A stretch of DNA of 33,502 nt, from the NCBI GenBank assembly GCA_938082375.1, contig CALKCJ010000036.1, positions 1 through 33,502 of the forward strand, written 5' to 3'. A program made the translations under genes and the position numbers. Below the pieces are notes generated by a model. It was not told the origin of the DNA and did not search any database. It was given only the letters and a program-made list of their open reading frames with translations. Below are positions 27,574 through 33,502 of this stretch, piece after piece (within the stretch, counting starts at the first letter, position 1; every line of letters begins with the position of its first letter). The DNA comes from an uncultured Thermomicrobiaceae bacterium. GTDB lineage: Bacteria > Chloroflexota > Chloroflexia > Thermomicrobiales > Thermomicrobiaceae.

Positions 27574-28089
27574 CTAGCGGACGATGACTTTCCCCTCCAT
27601 ATTCGGGTGGAGCAGGCACCAGTACGCGTACTCGCCAGGCGTGTCGAAGGTCATCTGGTAGCGCTGACCTGCCTCCAGGAAGCCAGAATCCCAGCGCCGC
27701 TCCTTGTCGGTGACGGTGTGGGTCGTCGGGCTCGTGTTGATCCAGACGACGGTCGTCCCCGGCGAAATCGTGATCTCGGCAGGCCGAAAGCCGAAGTTGA
27801 ACACCTCCACTTTCACCTGCTGCCCGCCAGCCGGGGTCGCGCCTGCTGCCGCAGCCTGTTCCGGCGTCGCGGTCGCCGTCGCTGGTGCCGCTCCGTAGCT
27901 CCCACTGGCAGGCTGGTCGTAGCTGTACGAGCGGTAGCCCGGTGTGGGCGCTGCGGCAGGCGGTGTCACACCCATCGTCGAGCTACCAGACCTCGGGCCA
28001 TAGCCGCCACCCAGCCTACCGCAGGCGAGCGCAGGCAGCGCCAGCGCGAGCATCACCGCGATGACCACGAGTGTCCGAGTGTGAGCCAT
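27574..28089 (-). CDS. Cupredoxin (plastocyanin/azurin-like) lipoprotein
   Basis: A 171-residue precursor. The signal peptide ends ALPALACG, a lipobox, so it is probably attached to the membrane by Lgt. A low-complexity Pro/Ala/Tyr linker (about 25-85) precedes a cupredoxin domain with type-1 copper ligands visible as His in TTHTVTD and the Cys, His and Met of YWCLLHPNMEGKV. It should bind copper and carry electrons or buffer copper outside the cell. The gene lies 40 bases downstream of the CHRD gene on the same strand and is probably co-transcribed. Confidence 0.9.
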   Translation of the reverse strand: MAHTRTLVVIAVMLALALPALACGRLGGGYGPRSGSSTMGVTPPAAAPTPGYRSYSYDQPASGSYGAAPATATATPEQAAAAGATPAGGQQVKVEVFNFGFRPAEITISPGTTVVWINTSPTTHTVTDKERRWDSGFLEAGQRYQMTFDTPGEYAYWCLLHPNMEGKVIVR

Positions 28090-28129
28090 GGCCCAACCTC
28101 CGAGTGAGGGGCAAGGGGCGTCACAGTGC

Positions 28130-28663
28130 TCAGGCGCGGGCGCGGCGCAGGGCGACCCCGGCGCCGACGGTCACGAGGGCGAGTGCAGCCAGCCCACCGA
28201 ACAGCGGGAGCTGGGCCGCGCCAGCGTGCGGTTGCCCAGTCGCCGGAGCCACCTGGGCCCGGGCGGGGATATTGCCGCAGGCCACGTAGACGGAGATTTC
28301 CTGCCCTGACTTATGGACGTTGATCGCGAAGTTTCCGGTGAGCAGATTCGCCAGCGGGACGTCGACCACTGTCTCCGAGGTTCCATTGACGACGTTGTTC
28401 AGTGGATACTGTGGCTTCGGGTTCAAGTTCGCGCAGGTGCCCGGGTGGATGTGTGCCGGTTGGGGCGTGTCGGCGGGCGGGTTGCTCAACTGGATTGTGA
28501 CCCGCGTCTGGTTGCCCACCGCCGTCAGCGTGGCTGTCCCCGATTGGCCTGAGCCGCTCTGCTCCGACAGGGTGACCGTGACGGTCTCCTGGGCGGATGC
28601 GGTAAGGGCCGCCGCTGCCGCCCCCAACAGCGCGATCACGAGCGCGAAAGCAATCCGTCGCAT
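28130..28663 (-). CDS. Exported CHRD-domain protein with sortase-like C-terminal tail
   Basis: A 177-residue precursor from ATG 28663, which has GGAAAGGAGAG upstream. A signal peptide ends near ALTASAQE. The middle is a CHRD-type beta domain (PAHIHPGTCANLNPKP and NFAINVHKSG, with two conserved Cys that may form a disulphide). The C terminus is QLPLFGG, a hydrophobic segment, then RRARA: the layout of a sortase sorting signal or a C-terminal anchor, but with LPLFG instead of LPxTG. The function of bacterial CHRD proteins is poorly known. Downstream neighbour is the cupredoxin. Confidence 0.82.
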   Translation of the reverse strand: MRRIAFALVIALLGAAAAALTASAQETVTVTLSEQSGSGQSGTATLTAVGNQTRVTIQLSNPPADTPQPAHIHPGTCANLNPKPQYPLNNVVNGTSETVVDVPLANLLTGNFAINVHKSGQEISVYVACGNIPARAQVAPATGQPHAGAAQLPLFGGLAALALVTVGAGVALRRARA

Positions 28664-28873
28664 GCAGCTCTCCTTTCCTGAGCGACGACCTCTCGTGTCC
28701 GGGCGACTGTCATCCTCGCCCGGACTCTCGACAGCAATACGAGCGCGGCTGCCGTTCGGATTGCGCGGATCGGGCTCGGACTCGTGGTAGACTTCTCTGT
28801 TGGCCTGGCCGTCGGTCGCTTCTGGCCCTTCGGTGCGGGCGAGATTGAATTCGAACACCGGCGAGGGAACGCT

Positions 28874-29623
28874 GTGCCGATCCTTCTCAAACGACCCGAG
28901 CAGCTCCGGCTGATGCGCGAGGCGGGCAGAATCGTCGCCGAGACGCTCCTCCTTCTCCAGGAAGCTGTTCGCCCCGGCCTCACGACTGCCGAGCTGGACG
29001 CCTTGGCCGAGCGCCACATTCGCGGGCGCGGCGCCGTCCCCTCGTTCAAAGGCTACCGTGGCTTCCCAGCCACGATCTGTGTCGCGGTCAACGACGAGGT
29101 CGTCCATGGCATCCCAGGCTCACGGGTGCTGCACGAGGGCGACATTATTGGTATCGATATCGGGGCACGCTACCGCGGCTTCCACGGCGACGCCACGATC
29201 ACCGTCCCAGTGGGGCGAGTCTCCCCCGAAGCCGAGCGGCTGCTGCGGGTCTGCCGCGAGGCACTGGACATCGGCATCGAGCAGGCGCGGGCCGGCAACC
29301 GGCTAACCGACATCTCCGCGGCGATCCAGCGACATGTCGAGGCGGCCGGCTTCTCGGTCGTGCGCGACCTGTACGGGCACGGCATTGGCCGCGCCCTGCA
29401 CGAGGAGCCGATGCTCCCGCACTACGGGCCTCCAGGGCAGGGGCCACTGCTGCGGCCCGGGATGGTGCTCACCATCGAGCCGATGATCGCGGCCGGCAAG
29501 CCGGATACCCGCCTGCTCGACGACCGCTGGACCATCGTCACCGTCGACGGCAGTCTCTCGGCCCAGTTCGAGCACACCGTGGCCATTACCGAGAACGGCC
29601 CGGAGATCCTGACCCTCCCCTGA
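28874..29623 (+). CDS. map: Type I methionine aminopeptidase
   Basis: A 249-residue enzyme from GTG 28874, with GAGGGA upstream; the product begins MPILLKRPEQLRLMREAG. It removes the initiator methionine. The five metal ligands are present: two Asp in IDIGARYRGFHGDATIT, His in YGHGIGRALHEEP, Glu in LTIEPM and Glu in QFEHTV. The intact site contrasts with the degenerate M24 protein at 25.1-26.2 kb. Usual neighbours (rpsM, infA, adk) are absent. The gene diverges from the CHRD gene. Confidence 0.95.
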   Translation: MPILLKRPEQLRLMREAGRIVAETLLLLQEAVRPGLTTAELDALAERHIRGRGAVPSFKGYRGFPATICVAVNDEVVHGIPGSRVLHEGDIIGIDIGARYRGFHGDATITVPVGRVSPEAERLLRVCREALDIGIEQARAGNRLTDISAAIQRHVEAAGFSVVRDLYGHGIGRALHEEPMLPHYGPPGQGPLLRPGMVLTIEPMIAAGKPDTRLLDDRWTIVTVDGSLSAQFEHTVAITENGPEILTLP

Positions 29624-29626
29624 GGC

Positions 29627-29689
29627 CGTTCCCCCGGCTGTGCCCTTACCGTGGCCGGTTGCTGAGTAGGTGAGAGCAGCGGGGGAACG
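29627..29689. terminator. Possible bidirectional terminator between map and the EamA gene
   Basis: CGTTCCCCCGGCTG (29627-29640) pairs with CAGCGGGGGAACG (29677-29689), 13 pairs with one bulged base, around a loop of about 36 bases. It lies between two convergent stop codons. There is no T tract on either side, so the termination role is inferred from position. Confidence 0.45.
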
Positions 29690-29703
29690 ACTTCCAGCCC
29701 TAA

Positions 29704-30624
29704 CTACTGTTCTGCTATGCAGGCCGGCGCTTGCCGCAGCCGCCGCAGCGAGGCCGGAACCTTGCCCTGCACCACCGCTAGCCCGGCCAGGATGCCGATG
29801 ACACCGACCACTGTCCGCCAGCCGACCGGCTCGCCGAGCACGAGCCAGCCCAGGGTCACGCCGACCGGTGGCATGAGATAAGTCGAGAGCGAGGCGTTCA
29901 CCGCCCCTATCTGGGCAATCAGGCGATAGTAGAGGATGTAGGCCAGCCCGCTGCTCACCGCGCCCAGCCCGACCCAGGCCGCCAAGCGGGGCAGCGTGAG
30001 CTCGATCGCCGTCAGATCGCTCAGCAGGAAGGCCGGTGGGGCCAGGAGCATGCTGGCGAGGAGGATCTGCCCAGCCGAGAGCGCGAGCGGTTCGCCGCGC
30101 AGGCGCGTCCGAGCGTAGGCGAAGCCGAAGCCGTAGCAGGCGCTCGAGAGTAGGATCGCGAGTTGCCCCTGGGCCGACGAGCTGGCCAGCGTTGCCAGGT
30201 CGGTGCCGGTGAGCACGAGCACGCCGCCGAAGCCGAGCAGCAGCCCGGCCAGCTTGGCGCGGTTGAACCGCTCGGCACGGAAGGCGAGGACGGCGAACAG
30301 CACGGCGAAGAACGGCGTGGTGGCATTGAGCACGGCCGCCAGCCCCGAGTCGATGTGCTGCTCGCCCCAGGCGATCAGCAGGAACGGGGCGATGTTGCCG
30401 GCCAGTGCCATCACCGTGAGGTGAGCCCATGTGGCCGGGCGGCGCGGCAAACGGATGCCTCGCAGGGTCAGTACCGCGAGCAGCGTGGCGGCGCCTAGCA
30501 CCAGCCGGCCGCCGACGAGCGGGAGGGGTGGGATACCGGCGACGGCGACTTTGATCATTAGGTACGAGCTGCCCCAGATCGTGCCGAGCAGCACGAGCTG
30601 GAGGAGTTGCCCAAGCGTCATCAC
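29704..30624 (-). CDS. EamA/DMT-superfamily transporter (RhaT-like)
   Basis: A 306-residue membrane protein with ten predicted segments in two EamA repeats. The first begins GTIWGSSYLMIKVAVAGIPP and the second carries SSGLAYILYYRLIAQIGAVNAS and GEPVGWRTVVGVIGILAG. DMT transporters export metabolites or amino acids; the substrate cannot be told from sequence. Convergent with map, and directly downstream (2 bases) of the unrecognised gene at 30627-31034, so the two are probably co-transcribed. Confidence 0.9.
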   Translation of the reverse strand: MMTLGQLLQLVLLGTIWGSSYLMIKVAVAGIPPLPLVGGRLVLGAATLLAVLTLRGIRLPRRPATWAHLTVMALAGNIAPFLLIAWGEQHIDSGLAAVLNATTPFFAVLFAVLAFRAERFNRAKLAGLLLGFGGVLVLTGTDLATLASSSAQGQLAILLSSACYGFGFAYARTRLRGEPLALSAGQILLASMLLAPPAFLLSDLTAIELTLPRLAAWVGLGAVSSGLAYILYYRLIAQIGAVNASLSTYLMPPVGVTLGWLVLGEPVGWRTVVGVIGILAGLAVVQGKVPASLRRLRQAPACIAEQ

Positions 30625-30626
30625 GC

Positions 30627-31034
30627 TCAGCTCGCCAGGAGCTGGAAGCGGGGCGCCCGCTGCTCGATCAGCGCCTTGACCTGCTCAGGGGTGTGCTGGC
30701 GGAAACTGGCGATCTCTTCGGTATTGTGCACGTAGACCTTGATCTCGAAGGGAAGAGCGTCGCGGCGCTGGGCTTCGCGCCACCAGCGGTACAGTGCGTC
30801 GACCCATCCCAGCCCGGTCGCCTCGAGGCGGAAGAGCGAGACTCCCTGCCCCTTGAGGTAAGCCAGCGCCTCACTGAAGTAGACCCGCGCCTCGCCGGTG
30901 GACTCGATCACGTCCTTGATGTCCCGGTAGTGGTGAGGCACCGAGCGGAGCGTGAGCAGCCAGGCCCCCGGCATCGTCGGCGCGCTTGTCTTTTGCTTGG
31001 GTTGGAAAGGACGTCCTCGGCCGAACTCCGGCAT
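30627..31034 (-). CDS. Small protein of unknown function
   Basis: A 135-residue protein from ATG 31034, where GGGAGGAG sits about 7 bases upstream. Not recognised. It is soluble, mixed alpha/beta, with SVPHHYRDIKDVIESTGEA and WVDALYRWWREAQRRD as conspicuous segments, and no signal peptide. An in-frame extension upstream to 31184 lacks protein character. It sits at the head of a pair with the EamA transporter, the stop and start being almost adjacent. Confidence 0.65.
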   Translation of the reverse strand: MPEFGRGRPFQPKQKTSAPTMPGAWLLTLRSVPHHYRDIKDVIESTGEARVYFSEALAYLKGQGVSLFRLEATGLGWVDALYRWWREAQRRDALPFEIKVYVHNTEEIASFRQHTPEQVKALIEQRAPRFQLLAS

Positions 31035-31184
31035 CTCCGCTCCTCCCTCGGCAGGCGTCTCGCTTCGCCGTCGCCTGCACCGTGGCAACGGCCACCGCAG
31101 CCGATTGTACCGGAGCGGGCAGCGAGTTGAGAGTACGGGCATTACCAGCGGATATCGATGGCCCCCGCAATCCACCCACGGCAT

Positions 31185-31273
31185 CCCCTCTCCCGCACAG
31201 GCGAGAATGGGCGGTGCTCAATGTCCTGGTGACGGAGGGGTCACTCCCCTCTCCCGCACAGCCGGGAGAGGGG
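31185..31273. repeat. Direct repeat with embedded hairpin (REP-like intergenic element)
   Basis: The 16-mer CCCCTCTCCCGCACAG occurs at 31185-31200 and again at 31246-31261. The second copy continues as a hairpin: CCCCTCTCCCG (31246-31256) pairs with CGGGAGAGGGG (31263-31273) around a 6-base loop, followed by a G-rich GGCTAGGGGGTGAGGG. The first copy is a half-site. It lies in the gap between two minus-strand genes and looks like a dispersed intergenic repeat rather than a terminator. Confidence 0.55.
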
Positions 31274-31315
31274 CTAGGGGGTGAGGGTGGGAACTGACGG
31301 TATACCATGCTCCCG

Positions 31316-32776
31316 CTACCGCGTCTCCAGCGCCGGCCGGCCCGGTGCGCGGGTGACGCGCTCGGATGGGCCGACCAGCAGCAGCGCCAGGAATAGGGCG
31401 ACCGCGGCGACCAGGAACGCCAGCAGCCGCTCGTCCAGCGGGGCCTGGGCGTACGGCTGGAACGGCACCAGCCAGCGGCCTAGATCGACTCCCAGCCATC
31501 CGGAAACGACGCCGACCAGCTTGTTGACGCCGTCCGGGTGGTGGTAGAAGCGCTGCGGGTCGAGGTAGCCGATGGCCGTCAGCAGCGCTCCCCAGCCCCA
31601 GAGCAGACCGGTCGCCAGCCAGCCGGGCCAGCGGGCGCGGGCGAGCCAAGCGCCGAGCGGAGCCGCTGCCAGCGGGACGACCGGCACGAGATACCGGGCT
31701 GGCGGCCCCCACTCGCCCCACCAGACCTTGTAGGCGGCCACCAGCGCCAGGTAGGGCGCCACCGCCGCCAGCGCGATCCAGAAGGATCGTCGCTCGGCCT
31801 GGAGCCACCACGGCAGCGCCGCCACCGCCAGGATCGTGACCGGCGCAGCGACCCAGAGACCCCACTGGGCGTCCAGCAGCAGCCCAGCCGCTCCGTTGAG
31901 GGCGCCGGGAAGGCCGTTGAAGCCGGCATGGTCTGTGGTGCGCTGCCAGGGCACCCCATAAAGCCAGAGGTTATAGCCGAGCAGCGCCAGCCCGCCGGCC
32001 AGCGCGGGCGTGATCGCCAGTGCCACCGGCCAGCGCGGCCGCGCGCGGAGCCAGCGGCCGAGCGCGACGACGCCCAGCACGGCGGCGGTGAAGACGAAGC
32101 GCTGGTGCAGCCAGGGCAGGAAACCGATCGCGCCGCCGGCCAGCAGCCACTGCCAAGGGCGGTTGGCCGGCGCGGCCAGCCGCCGGACGGCGTAAATGAG
32201 GTAGAGCGCCGCTGGCACCTCGGGGAACAGGAGGAGAGCGTAGGGGCCGAGCGGCATCGCCAGGGCGAGCCCGAGCGCGACCACGCCAGCGATGGTCGGC
32301 GGCGCGCCGCTCTCCCGGGCGAGGAGGAACATCTGGCCAGCCAGCAGCACGCCACAGGCCAACGGCACCAGCACGGCGCCCAGCCGGCCGAGCGCGGCCC
32401 AGGGGAGGGCGATCAGTAGGGTGAGCCCGAGCCCGTGCTTGGTGTGGAGGCCGGGCAGGCGGGAGTGGGCGGGGTGCGGCGGCAGCTCGCGGGGGAAGCT
32501 GGGCCAGCCCTGCCAGCCCGGCGGCAGCGGGTCGGGCGGGTAGAACTGCTCGTAGTCGCGCTGGGCGTAGTTGTTGGACTCGTCGAGGTCGCCGTCCTGG
32601 AGGAGGCTGATGGCGGTCATCACATAGAAGGGCTCGTCGCCGGTCAGCGGGTCGAGCCGGGTGAGAAAGCGGGGCAGCAGGGCCAGCCAGGCGAGCAAGG
32701 CCAGCCCGCAGACGACGAGCAGGCCGTGCTCGAGCGGTCTGCGGACGGGAGCAGCGTGTGCGGCCGGTCGGGTCAT
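31316..32776 (-). CDS. Polytopic membrane protein, possibly GT-C-type glycosyltransferase
   Basis: About 486 residues from ATG 32776, preferred over one nine codons upstream because GAGGGGA precedes it. It has about ten membrane segments. After the first segment comes the extracytoplasmic loop LTRLDPLTGDEPFYV; an acidic pair there is typical of GT-C enzymes that use polyprenyl-phosphate sugars. There are also NNYAQRDYEQFYPPDP and HTKHGLGL in the same loop, and a Tyr/Trp-rich region (VWWGEWGPPARYLVP) later. It is not clearly placed in a named GT family, so glycosyl transfer is inferred. Confidence 0.7.
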   Translation of the reverse strand: MTRPAAHAAPVRRPLEHGLLVVCGLALLAWLALLPRFLTRLDPLTGDEPFYVMTAISLLQDGDLDESNNYAQRDYEQFYPPDPLPPGWQGWPSFPRELPPHPAHSRLPGLHTKHGLGLTLLIALPWAALGRLGAVLVPLACGVLLAGQMFLLARESGAPPTIAGVVALGLALAMPLGPYALLLFPEVPAALYLIYAVRRLAAPANRPWQWLLAGGAIGFLPWLHQRFVFTAAVLGVVALGRWLRARPRWPVALAITPALAGGLALLGYNLWLYGVPWQRTTDHAGFNGLPGALNGAAGLLLDAQWGLWVAAPVTILAVAALPWWLQAERRSFWIALAAVAPYLALVAAYKVWWGEWGPPARYLVPVVPLAAAPLGAWLARARWPGWLATGLLWGWGALLTAIGYLDPQRFYHHPDGVNKLVGVVSGWLGVDLGRWLVPFQPYAQAPLDERLLAFLVAAVALFLALLLVGPSERVTRAPGRPALETR

Positions 32777-33081
32777 CGCGTTCCCCTCGGATGAGGATAG
32801 CATGCTCAGGGGCCGGGCGGTCTCGTAGTCAAGGGCGTCGAGAGCGGAGAAGGAAGCTACTCCCGCGTGTAGGGACTACCAGACCGGCGGAGCGGACGAG
32901 GGACGCTGGCCCCCGATGGCAAGGACGAGAGCGGCTGCAGTTTGCAAACACGGTAGGGGCGACCGGCCGGTCGCCCCTACCTCGTGCTGGCGGGCTTGTG
33001 TGGGGCTTCCTTGAAGCGGCGAGTGGCCGCGACTCCTCGGGTGGTGGTTTCCGTCGATTGGGCGATAGGTACGGAAGTACC
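32777..33081. other. Intergenic region with a palindromic repeat
   Basis: About 305 bases between the divergently oriented GT-C-like gene and the next promoter. Apart from the 28-base palindrome at 32953-32980 I see no gene or clear signal. Confidence 0.5.
32953..32980. repeat. 28-bp perfect palindrome (dispersed REP-like element)
   Basis: GTAGGGGCGACCGG followed immediately by its exact reverse complement. It is flanked by ordinary intergenic sequence. The GTAGGGGCGAC...GTCGCCCCTAC type is a familiar intergenic element in several GC-rich genomes, which would be checked by counting copies in the full genome. Confidence 0.65.
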
Positions 33082-33110
33082 TTGATCGTCCTAGCATTTC
33101 CGGGTTAGAC
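33082..33110 (+). promoter_or_regulatory. Predicted promoter for the exported-protein gene at the right end
   Basis: TTGATC (33082-33087) and TTAGAC (33105-33110) on the plus strand are separated by 17 bases. Transcription would start near 33117, leaving about 235 bases of leader before the ATG. Confidence 0.5.
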
Positions 33111-33116
33111 TAGCGA

Positions 33117-33352
33117 CAGAGGGTGGCTAGCCCTCCGGTACCGGTATCGGTACCCATTACCAAAGAGTGACCGAGAGCGTTGAAGCGCGGGCTGTAGCTG
33201 GGCGCCTGGCCCGCGTGGAGCGAGTGGCGCAACCGGCCGGTGCGTGATCGGCCGGTTTTCTGTTCAAAGGGGTGGTGTGTGGAAGGTTCTCTCGACTCAG
33301 TGCGAGCCGTGTCTTATGTCTTAGGGCGAGACGTTGAGGAAAGGTAACGGTG
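33117..33352 (+). ncRNA. Structured leader with terminator-like hairpin, candidate cis-regulatory RNA
   Basis: A chain of hairpins: GAGGG/CCCTC (33119-33123 and 33131-33135), a perfect 7-bp stem GGTACCG/CGGTACC (33137-33143 and 33148-33154) with a 4-base loop, GCGGGC/GCCCGC (33187-33192 and 33209-33214), and a terminator-like stem AACCGGCCG/CGGCCGGTT (33231-33239 and 33249-33257) followed by TTCTGTT. A ribosome-binding site GAGGAAAGG precedes the ATG at 33353. I could not match it to c-di-GMP, c-di-AMP, cobalamin, TPP, ZTP, glycine or Moco riboswitch consensus. It may be a new attenuator, or an independent terminator after a short transcript. Confidence 0.4.
33231..33262 (+). terminator. Terminator-like hairpin in the leader
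   Basis: Nine perfect pairs (AACCGGCCG and CGGCCGGTT) around a 9-base loop, followed by TTCTGTT in a GC-rich context. It lies 96 bases before the next start codon, a position suiting attenuation. Confidence 0.5.
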
Positions 33353-33502
33353 ATGAGCGGACGGGGTGTTAACTCGAATGGACAGCGCCAGCGCGGTGGC
33401 TGGCCCTTCCTGTTCTGGACTGTGGCGGTGACGGTCGCTGTCCTGCTCGTGGCCAGCGTCGCGGCTTCACTTAGCCCTGCCTCTAGCTTCGCTGCCTCCG
33501 TG
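33353..33502 (+). CDS. Start of an exported protein (runs off right edge)
   Basis: Fifty codons from ATG 33353 are visible, preceded by GAGGAAAGG. The product has a basic, Gln-rich start, a hydrophobic stretch (WPFLFWTVAVTVAVLLVAS) and a small-residue region with SSFAAS, matching a signal peptide with a likely cleavage site near residue 48. The mature protein is beyond the window, so its function is unknown. The long structured leader suggests regulated expression. Confidence 0.65.
   Translation, partial: MSGRGVNSNGQRQRGGWPFLFWTVAVTVAVLLVASVAASLSPASSFAASV

Noticed and set aside
33117-33352. Known riboswitch such as c-di-AMP, c-di-GMP, cobalamin or Moco
   Set aside because: Their conserved cores were not found by eye; kept only as an unclassified structured leader.

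Overview
This 33.5-kb stretch is GC-rich bacterial chromosome with strongly G/C-ending codons, frequent GTG/TTG starts, an FtsH/FabD/FabF housekeeping block and secreted proteins with long Pro/Thr-rich linkers. The mix (sortase, Ser/Thr kinase with a Pro/Thr stalk, cupredoxin, CHRD protein, Ugp-type sugar transporter) and the dispersed intergenic palindromes would fit a Chloroflexota/Thermomicrobia-like thermophile. That placement is inference from style and content; no rRNA or tRNA is present to prove it.

Left part (1-7.3 kb, all minus strand): a DUF1848 radical-SAM-like protein, a Rsm22-like SAM methyltransferase translationally coupled (TGATG) to a Cys-containing ORF, a RecQ-type DEAH helicase, and a long helical-repeat protein running off the left edge. 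This is the most unusual part of the window. Protein-like, G/C-ending reading frame runs almost without interruption from 6.1 kb to the left edge but is cut by three apparent frameshifts (5764-5770, about 5015-5033, 2529-2533) and two in-frame stops (4986-4988, 208-210). The helicase and the repeat protein therefore look like pieces of one very large polypeptide. The cluster is either decaying, contains sequence errors, or uses recoding.

Middle part: a stand-alone Lrp/AsnC effector domain diverges from a sortase; then a transmembrane Ser/Thr kinase, Lgt and a ThDP-dependent acetolactate-synthase-like enzyme, all plus strand. A minus-strand Ugp-type ABC importer (binding protein and two permeases, no ATPase gene) diverges from a glycerophosphodiester phosphodiesterase, which together suggest glycerophosphodiester/glycerol-3-phosphate use. 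A minus-strand housekeeping run follows: ftsH, a YhhQ-type transporter, fabD, fabF.

Right part: an M24 'pita-bread' protein that has lost most metal ligands, then a minus-strand group of small exported proteins (NTF2-like, zinc-ribbon membrane protein, cupredoxin lipoprotein, CHRD protein), a plus-strand methionine aminopeptidase, an EamA transporter, an unrecognised small protein and a polytopic GT-C-like membrane protein. The window ends with a promoter, a roughly 235-nt structured leader containing a terminator hairpin, and the start of an exported protein. Two kinds of intergenic palindromic repeat lie in this last section.
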